Origin: Synanceia verrucosa
Lineage: Eukaryota > Chordata > Actinopteri > Perciformes > Synanceiidae
DNA length: 64,000 bases
Direction: 5' to 3'
NCBI GenBank assembly: GCA_029721515.1
Contig: CM056553.1
Span: 3,175,001-3,239,000, forward strand
Part shown: one piece after another, positions 48,301 to 57,586 of the stretch
How positions within the stretch are numbered: position 1 is the first letter of the stretch
How the letters are laid out: every line of letters begins with the position of its first letter
Program-made: the position numbers and the translations under genes
Notes under the pieces: model-generated
What the model was told of the DNA's origin: nothing
Seen by the model: only the letters and a program-made list of their open reading frames with translations
Database searches by the model: none

Positions 48301-51300
48301 AGATCACTGATAGCTCATCATTAGAGCCCCACACACAAATTGTCCAGCTTTTATTGTCTGATGAAACAGATCCATCATGTCGCTGTATATGACGGCTGAA
48401 ACGTGCCGAGCGTACAGTATTTGAGGTCATTCATCATGTCTGCCCACACTATATAATGTCCAGCTCATTTCATTCTTTCATCAGAAATCTAAAGGGACCC
48501 TTAATAAAACTTACTTTTGTAATTCTCTATTTAAAGATATTATATATTGATTCAAGATAAAAGTCCAGAGAATATGAGCGGGCTGTACTTTCCTCTCAGC
48601 TGAACCGACCAGAACATACAACATCGTGTTTATGACACTCTGTTCATTTGAATCTGACCATTAATATCATAAAATGTTATTGTGGATTGCAATGTCTTAT
48701 CAAAATAGTTAACTTTCCTTATTTGCTCCTTTTTCGTTTTGTTTCAGCACCCATCATGCAGGCTCTGTCTGTCCATCTTTGCAGCTTTGGCTATAAATCT
48801 GATTATTATTGGCTTTAAGTTAATGTAAAGAAGCATTACAGCTTCCTGAAATTTAAGATAGATAAGAAACACTATAACTGTGGTCCAAAATGAATAACAT
48901 GAATAAATAACATCCCTCTGAATCACGAGGCGTCTATAGATTCCCACCATGGTGGAGCTTCGCTTGTAATGTTGGTGATTTAAAAGTTGAATTCAGCTGT
49001 TTTCAACAATAATAGGAGCATCAGATGAATTATTAAACTGTACATACTGCACTGTTGGGATCTGAATTTGACCTGTTTTGACTCAAATGCTTATTGTTTC
49101 ATATTATGACATAAGTATCAGCTACTTTACATATTGATTCATATCTTAAACCTTTCCCCCGGTCTGTAATAGCCTCCTGACAGTACCCAGGGCCCAAAGT
49201 GACCACTTCAGGATAGTCTCTTTAAAATTATATAAAACAAGTTGGAGACTGGATCCAGGGTTTTTTTTTGGTTATTTCTTATTAAATACATTTTTCTGTA
49301 CGTCAACCAAAGCAATGATTAGTGAGTGAACATCCTGCAGAAACCAATGTGATGAGAATACACTCTTGACTCTCCAGATCGCTGCTGATGAATAATGTAC
49401 TATATATTAAAAAAAAAAAAAAAAAAAAACATTTTTAAACATAAACCACTTGACCCTTCAGGTATGGAAATCTTCATGTGAATTAAAAAAAGACATATTT
49501 TGACACTCTTGTCTTCGTCAGGTCTGACATGTTTTTCAATCAGAGTGTTGCAGCGGAGCTCTGTCTGTACGAACAGCTGCAACGCTGACGTGATGTGAAT
49601 CTCTTTTGTCTCAAGTGTCTGATGGTGGAGTGGCTCCAACAGCTCCTGTCTGTGGTGGAAGAGCGTCCTCTGGTGGACGGACCATGCTGCATGCTCTGCT
49701 GTTTAGTTCTGTCTCTTATTTGAGGACAGTTAGAGCTGATTTATGCTGCAAAATGCAGGCAGAAAAGGTTAGGGGTTGTTTGGTTCGGTGCAGGGTTCTT
49801 GAAGGTCTTTAAGACCTTTAACAAATATGACATTTTTGAGTTTTAAACTATAAAAATTTCTTTGGTAAAAAATAGCAAACCTATTGTAGGGCCCGACCAA
49901 AATGGAGTTTTTGAGGCCTATGCTGATATAGATTTTAGTCGGAACAAAAATCCGATAACCGATTAATCTCCGATAATAATTTTTTTTTTTTTTCAAACAT
50001 TTGCAACAACGACATAAATTGGAGGCATAACACTTAACTTTTTTCTGCAACTTTAACCTCACAACTTTCAAAAACAAAGAAGTGAACTTTGTGAACAAAA
50101 TAATGAAAAAAACTGCAGTAAATTTCTGAATACTGTGTTTTCCAATTGGCATTAAACACACCATCTGAAAATTTAACACCTACAGTAAATTTAAGACAAT
50201 TTAAGACCTTAATTACCTGGAGTTTAATTTAAGACACTTTAAGAATTTCAAGGAACCTGCAGGAATGCTGTTGTGTATAAAAAGATCACGTTACAGTGTG
50301 GTGATGGACGATCCTTCTAGCTCAAAACCTGCAGACCACGTTCAGTAGTTTGCAGTAGCCTTTTATTATTACACAAGAACAACCGATTGCTTTGAGCTTT
50401 AAAGGGCACTTAAGGTTGTAGATGATGTAATCAGATTGAGATTGTTCTCTCAGAGAACCCCGCAGGTCTTACAAAACGGTTGGTTGAAGGTCGACCTTGT
50501 GCTGCAGCTCAGCAGCTTCCAGCACAACACGACCGACAATCTGCTGGTCCAACGGGAAGTTTCTGGATAGAGTGAGAAATCTGAAGGCAAAAGGTGCTAA
50601 ACAGGCCTCACATGGTTTAAATCTTAACTATCTACAAGTCGAAACGTTGAGCTCCAAGTAAAATGGTTGCTTCAGTCGAGTGTCTTTTAACAAACAATGA
50701 AAAAGTTCAACTAAGAAGCATTTTTCAGAGCTTTTTGCTTGTTGATCAGCCTCCACAAAGCCTGAAGAAAAAACAGGTTTGCTTTGGCTTTTTGATTTTA
50801 ACACGTCATAGTTTGTAGTTTTGTGTCCATCTTGTTTATTTCCTCTTTTTCTTTTTTTCCACTTGTGTAAGGCTCTTTATTATTATTATTACTATTATTA
50901 TTATACACCAAATAATGTTGAGTCAAACAAGCTTTAATTACTTTTTCACTAATCAAAATTCTCAGCAGTCGGTTGCTGATTCAACTTCCTAAACCCATTA
51001 AAAGCAAATTATTGGTAATTATGTTCATGTGAAATTCACCACTGAAGCACAGCGTTTGATTTGAATTTCTCTCCGCCTTGAAGACTGTTGAATTTTTGCA
51101 TTTGTTTATCAAAAATCAACAAAAAAACAAAAAGAAGAGTGTTTTACATGATAAGAACATTAATGAACACATTGCATAAAACACGTTAGAGGGCATAATC
51201 GAGGATGAAACCTGAGGAAAGAGGTAACCAGGTCCATTTCTTCTTAAGTGGCATTGTTAAAATGTTTCATAAAAAGCAGTTTTTAGTCTTGAGAAGCTTT

Positions 51301-51754
51301 ATGGAGAGTGATAATAATGGCTTTTAGACGTGACATATGAGGGCTAATAAATGTGCAGATTTCCTGCTGGTGACAAGAATCTCATTTTCCTTTCTCCGTT
51401 CGCTTTAGGGTTTGAGGCGCTGACTACTCCAATATTTTAAAATAACATTCATACAAACCATGAGTGGACGGATCAGACCCTTTATATCTGGTGGTGTGAC
51501 AGACTGAAGGTCCAGACAGTAAATCACCTTTTATAGGCCAGAAAACCCTCAAACAGAACCAATGTGTCAAACAAACAAGGGAAATAAAAAGAGACAAAAC
51601 GAGAGAGTGACAGGAATAGACAGGAAGTGTGTGAGGAGGACCTACAGGTGTGTAAGCACTCTGTGACGGTGGTGGCGTCGATCAGGTAGCCATCACACAG
51701 ACGACATGTGATGTGGGCGTTGATGTGACACAGCTTTATCTTCCTCGTCAGCAT
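33265..51754 (-). CDS. pcgf3: Polycomb group RING finger protein 3, whole coding region (8 exons)
   Basis: The spliced coding sequence is join(33265..33312, 33527..33607, 35502..35639, 40280..40368, 44768..44875, 45060..45115, 48060..48156, 51646..51754) on the minus strand. It gives 241 residues, about the length of human PCGF3 (242 as I recall). All introns are GT-AG and the phases agree at every junction. The RING finger has all eight C3HC4 ligands: C17, C20, C33, H35, C38, C41, C52, C55. An acidic linker covers roughly residues 124-153, and a RAWUL (ubiquitin-like) domain roughly 153-240. By family knowledge, PCGF3 pairs with RING1/RNF2 in the variant complex PRC1.3, which monoubiquitinates histone H2A in the nucleus. 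The start ATG follows a 9-nt stretch after a good acceptor and gives the family N-terminus MLTRKIKL. Residues 9-10 read Cys-His where I recall Trp-Asp in mammals. Identification is from recognition of the protein, not from a search. Confidence 0.97.
33527..33607 (-). CDS. pcgf3: pcgf3 coding exon 7, RAWUL domain (residues 200-226)
   Basis: An 81-nt, phase-0 exon after acceptor TTTTCCACAG encodes LDILCNEEILGKDHTLKF and then VVVTRWRFK. It ends at donor GTAAGT. It is too short to stand out as an open frame and was found by matching the expected RAWUL sequence. Confidence 0.97.
33608..35501 (-). other. pcgf3 intron 6
   Basis: This intron lies between coding exons 6 and 7. No full transposon is recognised. 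The frames at 34267-34512 and 35054-35281 show no domain. The stretch is comparatively repeat-poor. Confidence 0.6.
35502..35639 (-). CDS. pcgf3: pcgf3 coding exon 6, start of RAWUL domain (residues 154-199)
   Basis: A 138-nt, phase-0 exon encodes 46 residues beginning VSICLECNSSKLRGLKRKW and ending NLTSFNE. This is the first half of the RAWUL domain, which mediates partner binding in PCGF proteins. The donor is GTACAG. A family B repeat begins only about 43 nt upstream of the acceptor on the sense strand. Confidence 0.97.
35683..36310 (+). mobile_element. Family B repeat, copy 2, with extra 3' module
   Basis: The first ~60 bp are missing. It starts near GATAAATATGATTTAAGACC and runs through GGGCCCGACCAACATGGAG to TAATTATCCAGATTTTAATT. 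It continues into a module (about 36114-36310) containing CACTTATGCAGATAGT and GGTTCCAAACCGGAACC. The same module follows copy 3 at 39607-39855. It lies in pcgf3 intron 5, antisense to the gene. Confidence 0.75.
36329..36534 (+). mobile_element. Family A MITE, copy 7, large internal deletion
   Basis: TTAA occurs at both ends (36329-36332, 36531-36534). Both tandem GAGTGCCA units of the left terminus are intact, separated by ACATCCTTTAAAATCCAACG. The core is missing; the copy resumes at GAGCTATTCTGTATTAAGTA and finishes GGAACTCAAAGAGTTAA. Confidence 0.9.
37768..38258. mobile_element. hAT-like MITE with near-perfect target duplication
   Basis: It starts TAGAGATGTCCTGATC and ends GGATTGGGACATCCCTA, which are inverted matches. 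Flanks GTGATATC (37760-37767) and TTGATATC (38259-38266) agree at 7 of 8 positions. Inside are GATACCGATA-type motifs and no frame of note. It lies in pcgf3 intron 5. Confidence 0.8.
39205..39860 (+). mobile_element. Family B repeat, copy 3, with extra 3' module
   Basis: It runs from GGTTCTGGCACCTTTTCAAA through GGGCCGGACCAATATGGAG to TTAAGGAATCCATGGAAACC. The module shared with copy 2 (GGTTCCAAACCGGAACCAAC then ATGGCCGCTCACTGGAAAC) follows. It is in the same intron and orientation as copy 2. Confidence 0.75.
40280..40368 (-). CDS. pcgf3: pcgf3 coding exon 5, acidic linker (residues 124-153)
   Basis: An 89-nt exon encodes a Glu/Lys/Asp-rich linker ending KPEEDNDYHRSDEQ, then donor GTGAGT. 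The acceptor is preceded by an extreme T-rich pyrimidine tract, seen as an interrupted A-run on the plus strand at about 40374-40408. Confidence 0.95.
41406..41845 (+). mobile_element. Family A MITE, copy 8, both TTAA ends present
   Basis: TTAA at 41406-41409 and 41842-41845. The left terminus is CTCTTTGAGTGCCAAAGACA and the right GACACTCAGTGAG. The core is nearly complete with minor differences in the GAGGGCGCTC region. Confidence 0.92.
42803..43265 (+). mobile_element. Family B repeat, copy 4
   Basis: It begins GGTTCTTGCACATTTTAAAA and carries TAGGGCCCCACCAGTGTG, TTTTTCAGCCCATTAACACT and AATACTGTGTTTTCCTATAG. It fades near 43265, where the CAGGGTT end is lost. Confidence 0.75.
44311..44575 (+). 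mobile_element. Family A MITE, copy 9, right half lost
   Basis: It begins TTAACTCTTTGAGTGCCATC followed by the perfect 16-bp palindrome GACGTATATATACGTC (44331-44346). The core is intact to GAAAGTGTCCTCTACTC, then collapses to TTTTTCATGATGAAAAAAAG, and the element stops about 190 bp upstream of pcgf3 exon 4 in plus coordinates. Confidence 0.88.
44768..44875 (-). CDS. pcgf3: pcgf3 coding exon 4 (residues 88-123)
   Basis: A 108-nt exon after acceptor AAACAG encodes the linker region, including KKQRDFYQKLGMEVPGDIKG. It ends with one base of the Gly124 codon at donor GTACAG. The segment after GDIKGE (LCNMKTHLDQRN) is the part that differs most from mammalian PCGF3 as I remember it. Confidence 0.95.
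45060..45115 (-). CDS. pcgf3: pcgf3 coding exon 3 (residues 69-87)
   Basis: A 56-nt exon begins after the acceptor TTTTCAG. It completes Gly69 and encodes HDRTMQDIVYKLVPGLQE, the conserved segment after the RING. It ends with one base of the Ala88 codon at donor GTAAGT. The following intron is only 184 nt. Confidence 0.96.
45315..45337. repeat. (TA)n microsatellite in pcgf3 intron 2
   Basis: About 11 TA units, about 200 bp upstream of coding exon 3 on the sense strand. Confidence 0.9.
45690..46045 (+). repeat. Possible LINE 3' remnant
   Basis: CAATAATCCATAACATGTGC, TGTGCAATATATAAATAG and, near the end, ACGATGTAAATGTCTCTGGG followed by ACAAATAAGGGATTAT resemble 3' ends of fish non-LTR elements. 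There is no coding sequence. Confidence 0.35.
47077..47230 (-). repeat. (ACA)n and (TAAGA)n repeats joined to a LINE/SINE-like tail
   Basis: An ACA tract (about 47077-47102) is followed by TAAGATAAGATAAGATAAGA (from 47121), then CCTTTATTTGTCTCGCAATG. On the minus strand this reads as a tail ending GAGACAAATAAAGG followed by TTATC repeats, a common non-LTR retrotransposon ending in fish. Confidence 0.5.
48020..48045. repeat. (GT)13 microsatellite just past the pcgf3 exon 2 donor
   Basis: On the pcgf3 sense strand this reads (AC)13. It starts 14 nt after the exon end at 48060. CA tracts near donors are known hnRNP L binding sites in other genes. Confidence 0.97.
48060..48156 (-). CDS. pcgf3: pcgf3 coding exon 2, second half of RING finger (residues 37-69)
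   Basis: This 97-nt exon encodes FCRSCLVKYLEENN and then the TCPTC zinc-ligand pair (C38, C41, C52, C55). It ends inside the Gly69 codon at donor GTGAGT. Its length is not a multiple of three, so skipping it would shift the frame and remove half the RING. A 15-nt TG tract lies four bases before the exon on the sense strand. A 26-nt CA tract begins 14 nt after the exon. See findings. Confidence 0.97.
48161..48175. repeat. (AC)n tract at the pcgf3 exon 2 acceptor
   Basis: On the sense strand this is a 15-nt TG tract separated from the exon only by CCAG. It takes the place of the usual polypyrimidine tract. Confidence 0.95.
49790..50275 (+). mobile_element. Family B repeat, copy 5
   Basis: Begins CAGGGTTCTTGAAGGTCTTT; carries GGGCCCGACCAAAATGGAG, TAACCGATTAATCTCCGATA and AACTTTGTGAACAAAATAAT; ends TTTCAAGGAACCTGCAGGAA. 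The 5' part is rearranged relative to other copies. Confidence 0.75.
50878..50903. repeat. (TTA)n microsatellite
   Basis: About eight TTA/ATT units with one interruption (TTACTA), in pcgf3 intron 1. Confidence 0.9.
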
Positions 51755-51763
51755 GTCGGGGTT
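51646..51763 (-). CDS. pcgf3: pcgf3 first coding exon (residues 1-36)
   Basis: The acceptor is a pyrimidine-rich stretch ending CCCCAG before 51763. Nine untranslated bases precede the ATG at 51754-51752. The exon encodes the N-terminus and the first half of the RING (C17, C20, C33, H35). It ends with one base of the Phe37 codon at donor GTAGGT. Residues 9-10 are Cys-His just before the first zinc ligand. Confidence 0.95.
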
Positions 51764-52168
51764 CTGGGGAGGAAAAGTTAAAGCTAAAGTTAAAAGAGCC
51801 TGGGAATAATACAGTAATAATAAAACCCTGACTTATTCTTACACCACTTTCTATATGTAGGGTTTTCACTGCCATGTAATTAATATGAAAGAAAGAAAAA
51901 CTGTTTGTGGGTGGAAACCAACACTTTTGTTATGCCGTTTCAAACATCTTCCTTCACATTTCAGTGGAACAAAAAACAATACAAAACATTATTTACATAT
52001 TAAAACATAAACATTGAAATGACTTATGTCTGAATAATTACTGTATGTGTGAACATTGAACAACATGCAAAAAGTTTCTATGGCTGAGTACGCGTTTATT
52101 TTAAGCTGAAAAATGGGACACAGATTTTACTACAACAGTATTTTGTTGTTGTGTAACGGTGTGTACGT

Positions 52169-52243
<75 letters not shown>
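52169..52243. repeat. Compound (AC)n-(AT)n microsatellite
   Basis: About 10 AC units run into about 27 AT units. A family B repeat starts about 20 bp further on. Confidence 0.97.
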
Positions 52244-52248
<5 letters not shown>

Positions 52249-52264
52249 TACACACCGCATACAC

Positions 52265-52755
52265 TGGGTTCTTGCACCATTTTTGGAAGTTAAATTTAAT
52301 ACTTTTTAAGACCTTCTTAAGTCCTCTATAAATATAATTTAAGGTGAAAAATGTCATAATTTCTTTGGTGTAAAATAGATAATTTATTGTAGGGCCCAAT
52401 ATGGAGTTTTTCATCAATATTTAGCAGGGAAAAAAAAATCTGATAACTGATTAATCTCTAAAAATATCTTTTTATCATTTTTTTCAGCCCTTTAACACTT
52501 TCAACAATGATATAAATTGAAGGCATAACACTTTTTTTCTACAACTTTAATTTCAAGACTTTCAAGAACAAAGAAGTGAACTTTGTGAACAAAATAACAT
52601 GCAAAATTGCAGTAAATCTCTGGATACTGTGTTTTCCTATTGGCCTAAAAATGCACCATCTGAAAATTTAATACCTACAGTAAATTTATGCTACATTTAA
52701 GATGATTTAAGACCTTAATTACCTGGATTTTAATTTAAGACATTTTACAACACAA
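52265..52755 (+). mobile_element. Family B repeat, copy 6
   Basis: Begins TGGGTTCTTGCACCATTTTT; carries TTGTAGGGCCCAATATGGAG, TTTTTCAGCCCTTTAACACT and GGATACTGTGTTTTCCTATT; fades after TTAATTTAAGACATTTTACA. In the pcgf3 5' UTR intron. Confidence 0.75.
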
Positions 52756-53985
52756 TACAAGACATGTGCATGTTCTTTACTCAGTTATTATTAATCAGCT
52801 CAGACCTTTTTTAACTGGGAGGCTGCTGGTACTACAGTGACTGTCCACCAAAAGGTTTCAGGTTCAATCCCACCAATCTGTAGACGACACAACACTCCAC
52901 TTCCCGTTCTTCAGCTCAATTAAATATTGTTCCATGTTTCTCCTTTTATAGCTGCTGATATCACATAAGCAAATACAAAGAGATCTTCTTTTTGTGACTG
53001 ATTGTTGTGTCACATTTTGGCAGACAGAATCATTTCCTCACAAAGCTAATGTAATAATAATAAATCAACCATTATCTGGAGGTTATGTGCCTGAAAGATG
53101 AGCCAGCTTCATGAGGCGTTTCAACATGAAAACAGTTGAATAAAAGCCACTGTAAGGACAGCCCAGTCAGTGATATGCCCATAATCACAAGCAGGAACAA
53201 TATACTGGATATTACTGCAGCATTTTATTTCTGGAGCCGGGTTTTCCTGCCAAACACAGCTCCTGAATCTCCTGTGCATCTCTGTTTCAAGCCGGAGGCT
53301 CATCATTAAGGAGACGAGTCGGTGAACCCAGATCAGCTGTACAACACTGAGTTCATCATACCTGCAGCATCAGCAGCAGACAAGCAGGGCTGACAGTTAG
53401 CTTGTAGTGATTTCATTCTCTTTAAATAATAGAAATAAAAAAGGATGTAAATGAGTAGGATGTTGAAAGCAGTGATTTGCTCCACAGACGTGTGTTGAGT
53501 AACTGAATGACTCACTGTGGTTTCACCATCATCCTGACAGAGACGAGCCAACGCTCAGGAATATTCATACTCTCACTGATCACCGCAACCCCGCCGATCA
53601 GTCCTTGTCCTCTGTCATAAAATGTGTCCAAACTGTGGACACAGTGTTCATCTTAACAAGATTAGTGTCTATTGTTGAATCAAATCAAGTCAACAGAGCA
53701 GCGTAAACAACTATGGACAGTACTACATAAGAGGGGTGTGTCTGCTATAAGCACTGACTATTGAAACTGAACTCTGACTGTTTATGCAATGCTTCTGTCT
53801 TTTACTACTGTCTATTATGTCTTTATATATTCACTTTAATCAGGAGAAGCACTGAAACCTCCAAATAATTCAGAACAATAATAAAAAAGTTCTGTTTCTG
53901 CGTCTAGCTTTAAAAACAGGATGTTACTAATATTACTGTTTATATTTCATATCAAACACCATATGCAGTGTTGTTTTTTAACACA

Positions 53986-54446
53986 GAGAAATGATGAAGA
54001 AATGCATTGTGTAACTCAAAAATAATCCTTTGGATAATGGTGATGGAAATATTGAGCAAAATAATGGTGATAATGATTTTTTCCATAATGGAGCAGCCCT
54101 AATGCAGAGCACACAGCAGCTAGTGATAAGCAAACACACAGCAACATGCTAGATTTGATATTACATTTGAAAATATCTGTTTGCAGTGCACTTTACATGG
54201 AAGTGTTATTGATTTATTATTGTTATTTGTTCATAAATAAATGAAGTACATTTATATCTGTGTTCATTTGTTACCTTTTTTTTTAACAAAGCTAAATGTT
54301 TATGTCTAGTCTGATGTCTTCACTCACATGGTAAGGTATACAGTTCATTCATTCATCAGTAGTATTGATCGGTATCGGGTATCAACTGATACGCTCAGCC
54401 CAGGTTTCGGGATTGGATCAGAAAAAACTGGAACAGTGCATCTCTA
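53986..54446 (+). mobile_element. Partial copy of the 10.85-kb hAT family (right two-thirds)
   Basis: From GAAATGATGAAGAAATGCAT to the terminus CAGTGCATCTCTA it is very similar to 11048-11521, including AATAATGGTGATAATGATTT and CACACAGCAGCTAGTGATAA. A short deletion replaces the CTTTTTGCTGCTCATG segment. The left end is absent. Confidence 0.85.
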
Positions 54447-54750
54447 ACAGCGACCACAGTTCCTTGTGATTTTTCTGTCACAGTTCATTAAATAGAACCA
54501 AAACACACCCATTTATACACTTAAAATATATTAATTCAATGTGGCATGATGTGGCCGACATGAACTCTTAGTCCTGCGTACAACAATGTACAGAAGACAG
54601 AAGAGATGTTTTCCTGTTCTGATGTTTTATTTTGGCATGTAGTTAAAGACGATCTGGGATGGACTGTCTTATATTTATTTAGTATGTTTTATTGTTTTTT
54701 TTTTCATTGTTCTCTTTATTATATTGTTTTATTTATTCATTGTGTTTGTT

Positions 54751-55216
54751 TTAACTCTGAGTGCCAGCTGTTTTATAAAACAGAAAGTGCCTTGTTCCAG
54801 TGTTTTTGCCCATTTTGAGTCATATTTCTAGACCCACAGAACATTTTGTACTATGTCTCTGAAAACACTGAATAGTTCAAATGAAAGAAGAGACTCTCTA
54901 TTTCATCACGAAAAAAATGTTTGTTTTTACCTTGTTCCATTCTTGTTTTATCAGAGGTAGAGTAGAGGACACTTTCACCAAAAACACCACTTTTTGTCCT
55001 GATTCTGTTTGTTTTGCTCTCTAATCTCGATCGTCTCCACTTCCTGTTTTCATCTCTGTGGTGTATACCATCTCTTTATGCTCTGACTACATCTCCCAGA
55101 AGCCCCAAAATTGCTGCCTGCTGCCGAAAAACCACTTTGACGCATCTAAACATCTATGGCACTCAAGTGTTTGATTTTAAATGACATACAAGCACGTCAG
55201 TGACACTCAGAGTTAA
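54751..55216 (-). mobile_element. Family A MITE, copy 10, both TTAA ends present
   Basis: TTAA at 54751-54754 and 55213-55216. The full 3' half and core are present in minus orientation. The far end shows both GGCACTC/GACACTC units of the duplicated terminus. The CTCACAGGCTGTGTGAGAGC part is deleted. This is the only family A copy within the pcgf3 span lying in the sense orientation. Confidence 0.92.
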
Positions 55217-56289
55217 TGTATAGCACTTTGGAAACCTTGTGTTTATTTAAATTGTGCTTTATAAATAAAGTTTGATTGGATTGGAGGATAAAGCTTCAAA
55301 TCTACCAGAAATACATTCCCAACACATTGACAATAATGATTGAAAATACATACACAAATTATGCTTCAATAAAAACTGGTTGCTCGAAAAACTAAAAAAG
55401 GAGGTAGAAAGGTAGAAAAAAGTATGACCACTATAAACTCTGTGATGTAAAATCAAATAATGTTTAATTATCACTTCTAATATGTGTCCCATATCATATA
55501 TAGAATAGAACAGAATATTTTTTTCATTTTAAATTCACCCAAATTTTTCACCTAAAATTTGATCCCGGCTGATCTCAGGTCACTAAATGAAATAAACAAA
55601 CATGAAGGAAGAAATGTTGGAACACGTCATGTCGATAGATGTTTGGTAAATGTTTATCTTTGTTATTTGGTGGATCCTTGAGAACAGACACCTCAGCTGT
55701 CCAACACTAAACATGTCTTTGTCTCAGACCGTACATTCTTATTTGATGTTTCTGTCCACCCTCTGTGCTCTGAACTCGACTGCTTCTGTCTCAAATCAAC
55801 AAACAGTTGCTTTCAGCTCTCTGGCTCACTTTTCAAAGGGATAAAAAGCGATTAACGTACAAATGCTGCTTATGTTTTTGGGCCAATGAAACATGGTAAC
55901 TGAGAGTGTGACGAGCTGACGGACCAGCGGACTACAAGAGCAGACAGCTGCAGCACAAAATCATTAGATGTGAAATTACAGTGGTCAGATAATGGCTGGT
56001 TGCGGCTGGTGAGTTAAGACACTGAAACAGCTGACATCCATCATTTAGAGGCTCCAGCCGGCTCTCAAATCCTCCCTGACTGCTAAAACAGTGGAAGCGC
56101 CTGGACTGGATGTGAAGGAGAGAAAGACGTCTCCGATGTCCAACTGTCCGCTTATTAGGAGGAGATCGATGATGATGACGCACTTTTGTCATGTCATGAC
56201 TTTTTAAAAATATTTCATAAATGAAAAACATCAGAGATTAGTCAGTTAATTGATTATATGATTAGGAGAAAAGTAATAAACACCTACTT

Positions 56290-56573
56290 GGTAAAGGTGG
56301 GAAAAAATATTGATATGGCAATATATCGCAATACTTGTTCTTCTGATACAATATGGATCTCCCCCCAATAAAGTCATGCAGGTGTATATCTATGTGTTTA
56401 TAAATTTATGTACATATATCTACACACACACACAGATACATATGTACAACGTATTTTAAACTGCATTTTATATTGAAATCGCAATATCACAATATCGCAA
56501 TAATGTAACGTGACTCAAGTATCATGACACGTATCAAATCGTGAAGTCCTTGACAATACCCACCCCTTCTACT
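56290..56573. mobile_element. hAT-like MITE remnant (CAATATCGCAATA type)
   Basis: TTGATATGGCAATATATCGC on the left and AATATCACAATATCGCAATA then CACCCCTT on the right share sequence with 24935-25080. Inverted TATCGCAATA motifs fit a MITE, but the termini are poorly preserved. Confidence 0.5.
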
Positions 56574-57081
56574 TGGATAATCAATTATTTATTTATTAAT
56601 TATTTATCAAATATCCAGTTATATCTCATGTGATAGCAAATTAAATATCTTTGAGTTTTCAATTCTTGGTTGGACAGAACAAACAATTTTAAGACATTTG
56701 TGATGAAAAATGTCACAATTCTCTCTCTGAATATATTTCACTATTTCCAACATTTTATAAATGATAAATCAGTTATTTGAAATAATAATTATCACATGTA
56801 TTTAAGTTAAAATCACATTGGAGTCTTGTAGCTTAATTTCCCAACACCAGTATTTATAAAGCTATATTCAAATGTTGAACCTTTGTTAATTGGTAATTCA
56901 GGATCAATATTTGGGTTGCAGAAAAATGAATCACTGAACTTTTCTTCCACTAATAACCAAGTCAGCCCTGATCTCCAATGAGAGGTCCATTAAATGTTGG
57001 TAAAACTAATTTAACTTCTGTGTCTGAGTCTACAAAAACCTGACAGGAAATGTCAGTACTGTCAGGCGGCGTGGTTCTTAC

Positions 57082-57189
57082 CCCTAATACCGCCATGCGT
57101 CGACTGGATGGTGCAGCGGCCACGTCTCTTCCTGCGGTTGTGGGGCCGACAGTGTTAACTCCTCATCATGGAGAGCCTCTCATTGGAGC
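57082..57189 (-). other. pcgf3: Probable 5' untranslated exon of pcgf3
   Basis: On the minus strand, acceptor TGTCTCAG precedes 57189 and donor GTAAGA follows 57082, giving a 108-nt exon. No frame is open and recognisable along its length. It lies about 5.3 kb upstream of the first coding exon, on the same strand. It holds two short upstream frames (57183-57166 and 57169-57155). A third ATG at 57096-57094 would read in frame into the pcgf3 start if joined directly to 51763. Assignment to pcgf3 is inferred from strand, position and splice signals. Confidence 0.45.
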
Positions 57190-57262
57190 CTGAGACAGGA
57201 AGAAAGAAAGAAAGCAAAGCAGTTGTTGTTAAAACATTACATTCTTGGAAAGAAACTGACAA

Positions 57263-57586
57263 TCAACAGAGTGCCATAGACGTGTATATATGTCAAAGTG
57301 GTTTTTCGGCAGCAGGCACAAGAGGGCGCTGGGGGGCTTCTGTTGGGGCTGCTGGGAGATGTAGTCAGAGCATAAAGAGATGGTATACACCACAGAGATC
57401 AAAACAGGAAGTGGAGACGATTGAGATTAGAGAGCAAAACGTCTCTTCTTTCATTTGAGATATTCATTGTTTTCAGAGTCATAGTACAAAATATTCTGTG
57501 GGTCTTAAAAAAATCATTAAAATGGGTAAAAACACTGGCACAAGGCACTTTCTGTTTCATAAAACAGCTGGCACTCAAAGAGTTAA
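57263..57586 (+). mobile_element. Family A MITE, copy 11, internally deleted
   Basis: The left terminus is degraded to CAGAGTGCCATAGACGTGTA. The core is present to AGATTAGAGAGCAAAACG, which joins directly to TCTCTTCTTTCATTTGAG. The right end GGCACTCAAAGAGTTAA finishes at 57586. It lies about 75 bp beyond the pcgf3 5' exon. Confidence 0.9.

Larger units (their letters stand above)
48157..51645 (-). other. pcgf3 intron 1 (between RING-encoding exons)
   Basis: It carries family B copy 5 (49790-50275), a (TTA)n tract (50878-50903) and AT-rich sequence. No additional exon is recognised. A poly-A run on the plus strand at 49410-49429 marks a T-rich sense tract. Confidence 0.6.
51764..57081 (-). 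other. pcgf3 5' UTR intron with repeats
   Basis: This non-coding interval holds a CA/TA microsatellite (52169-52243), a family B repeat (52265-52755), a truncated hAT copy (53986-54446), a full family A MITE (54751-55216) and a hAT-like remnant (56290-56573). The rest is AT-rich single-copy-looking sequence in which I see no exon. Confidence 0.5.

Noticed and set aside
52805..52900. tRNA-like B-box (GGTTTCAGGTTCAATCCCAC) suggesting a tRNA gene or SINE
   Set aside because: No matching A-box or cloverleaf could be drawn, and no second copy of sufficient length was seen. A degraded SINE remains possible.
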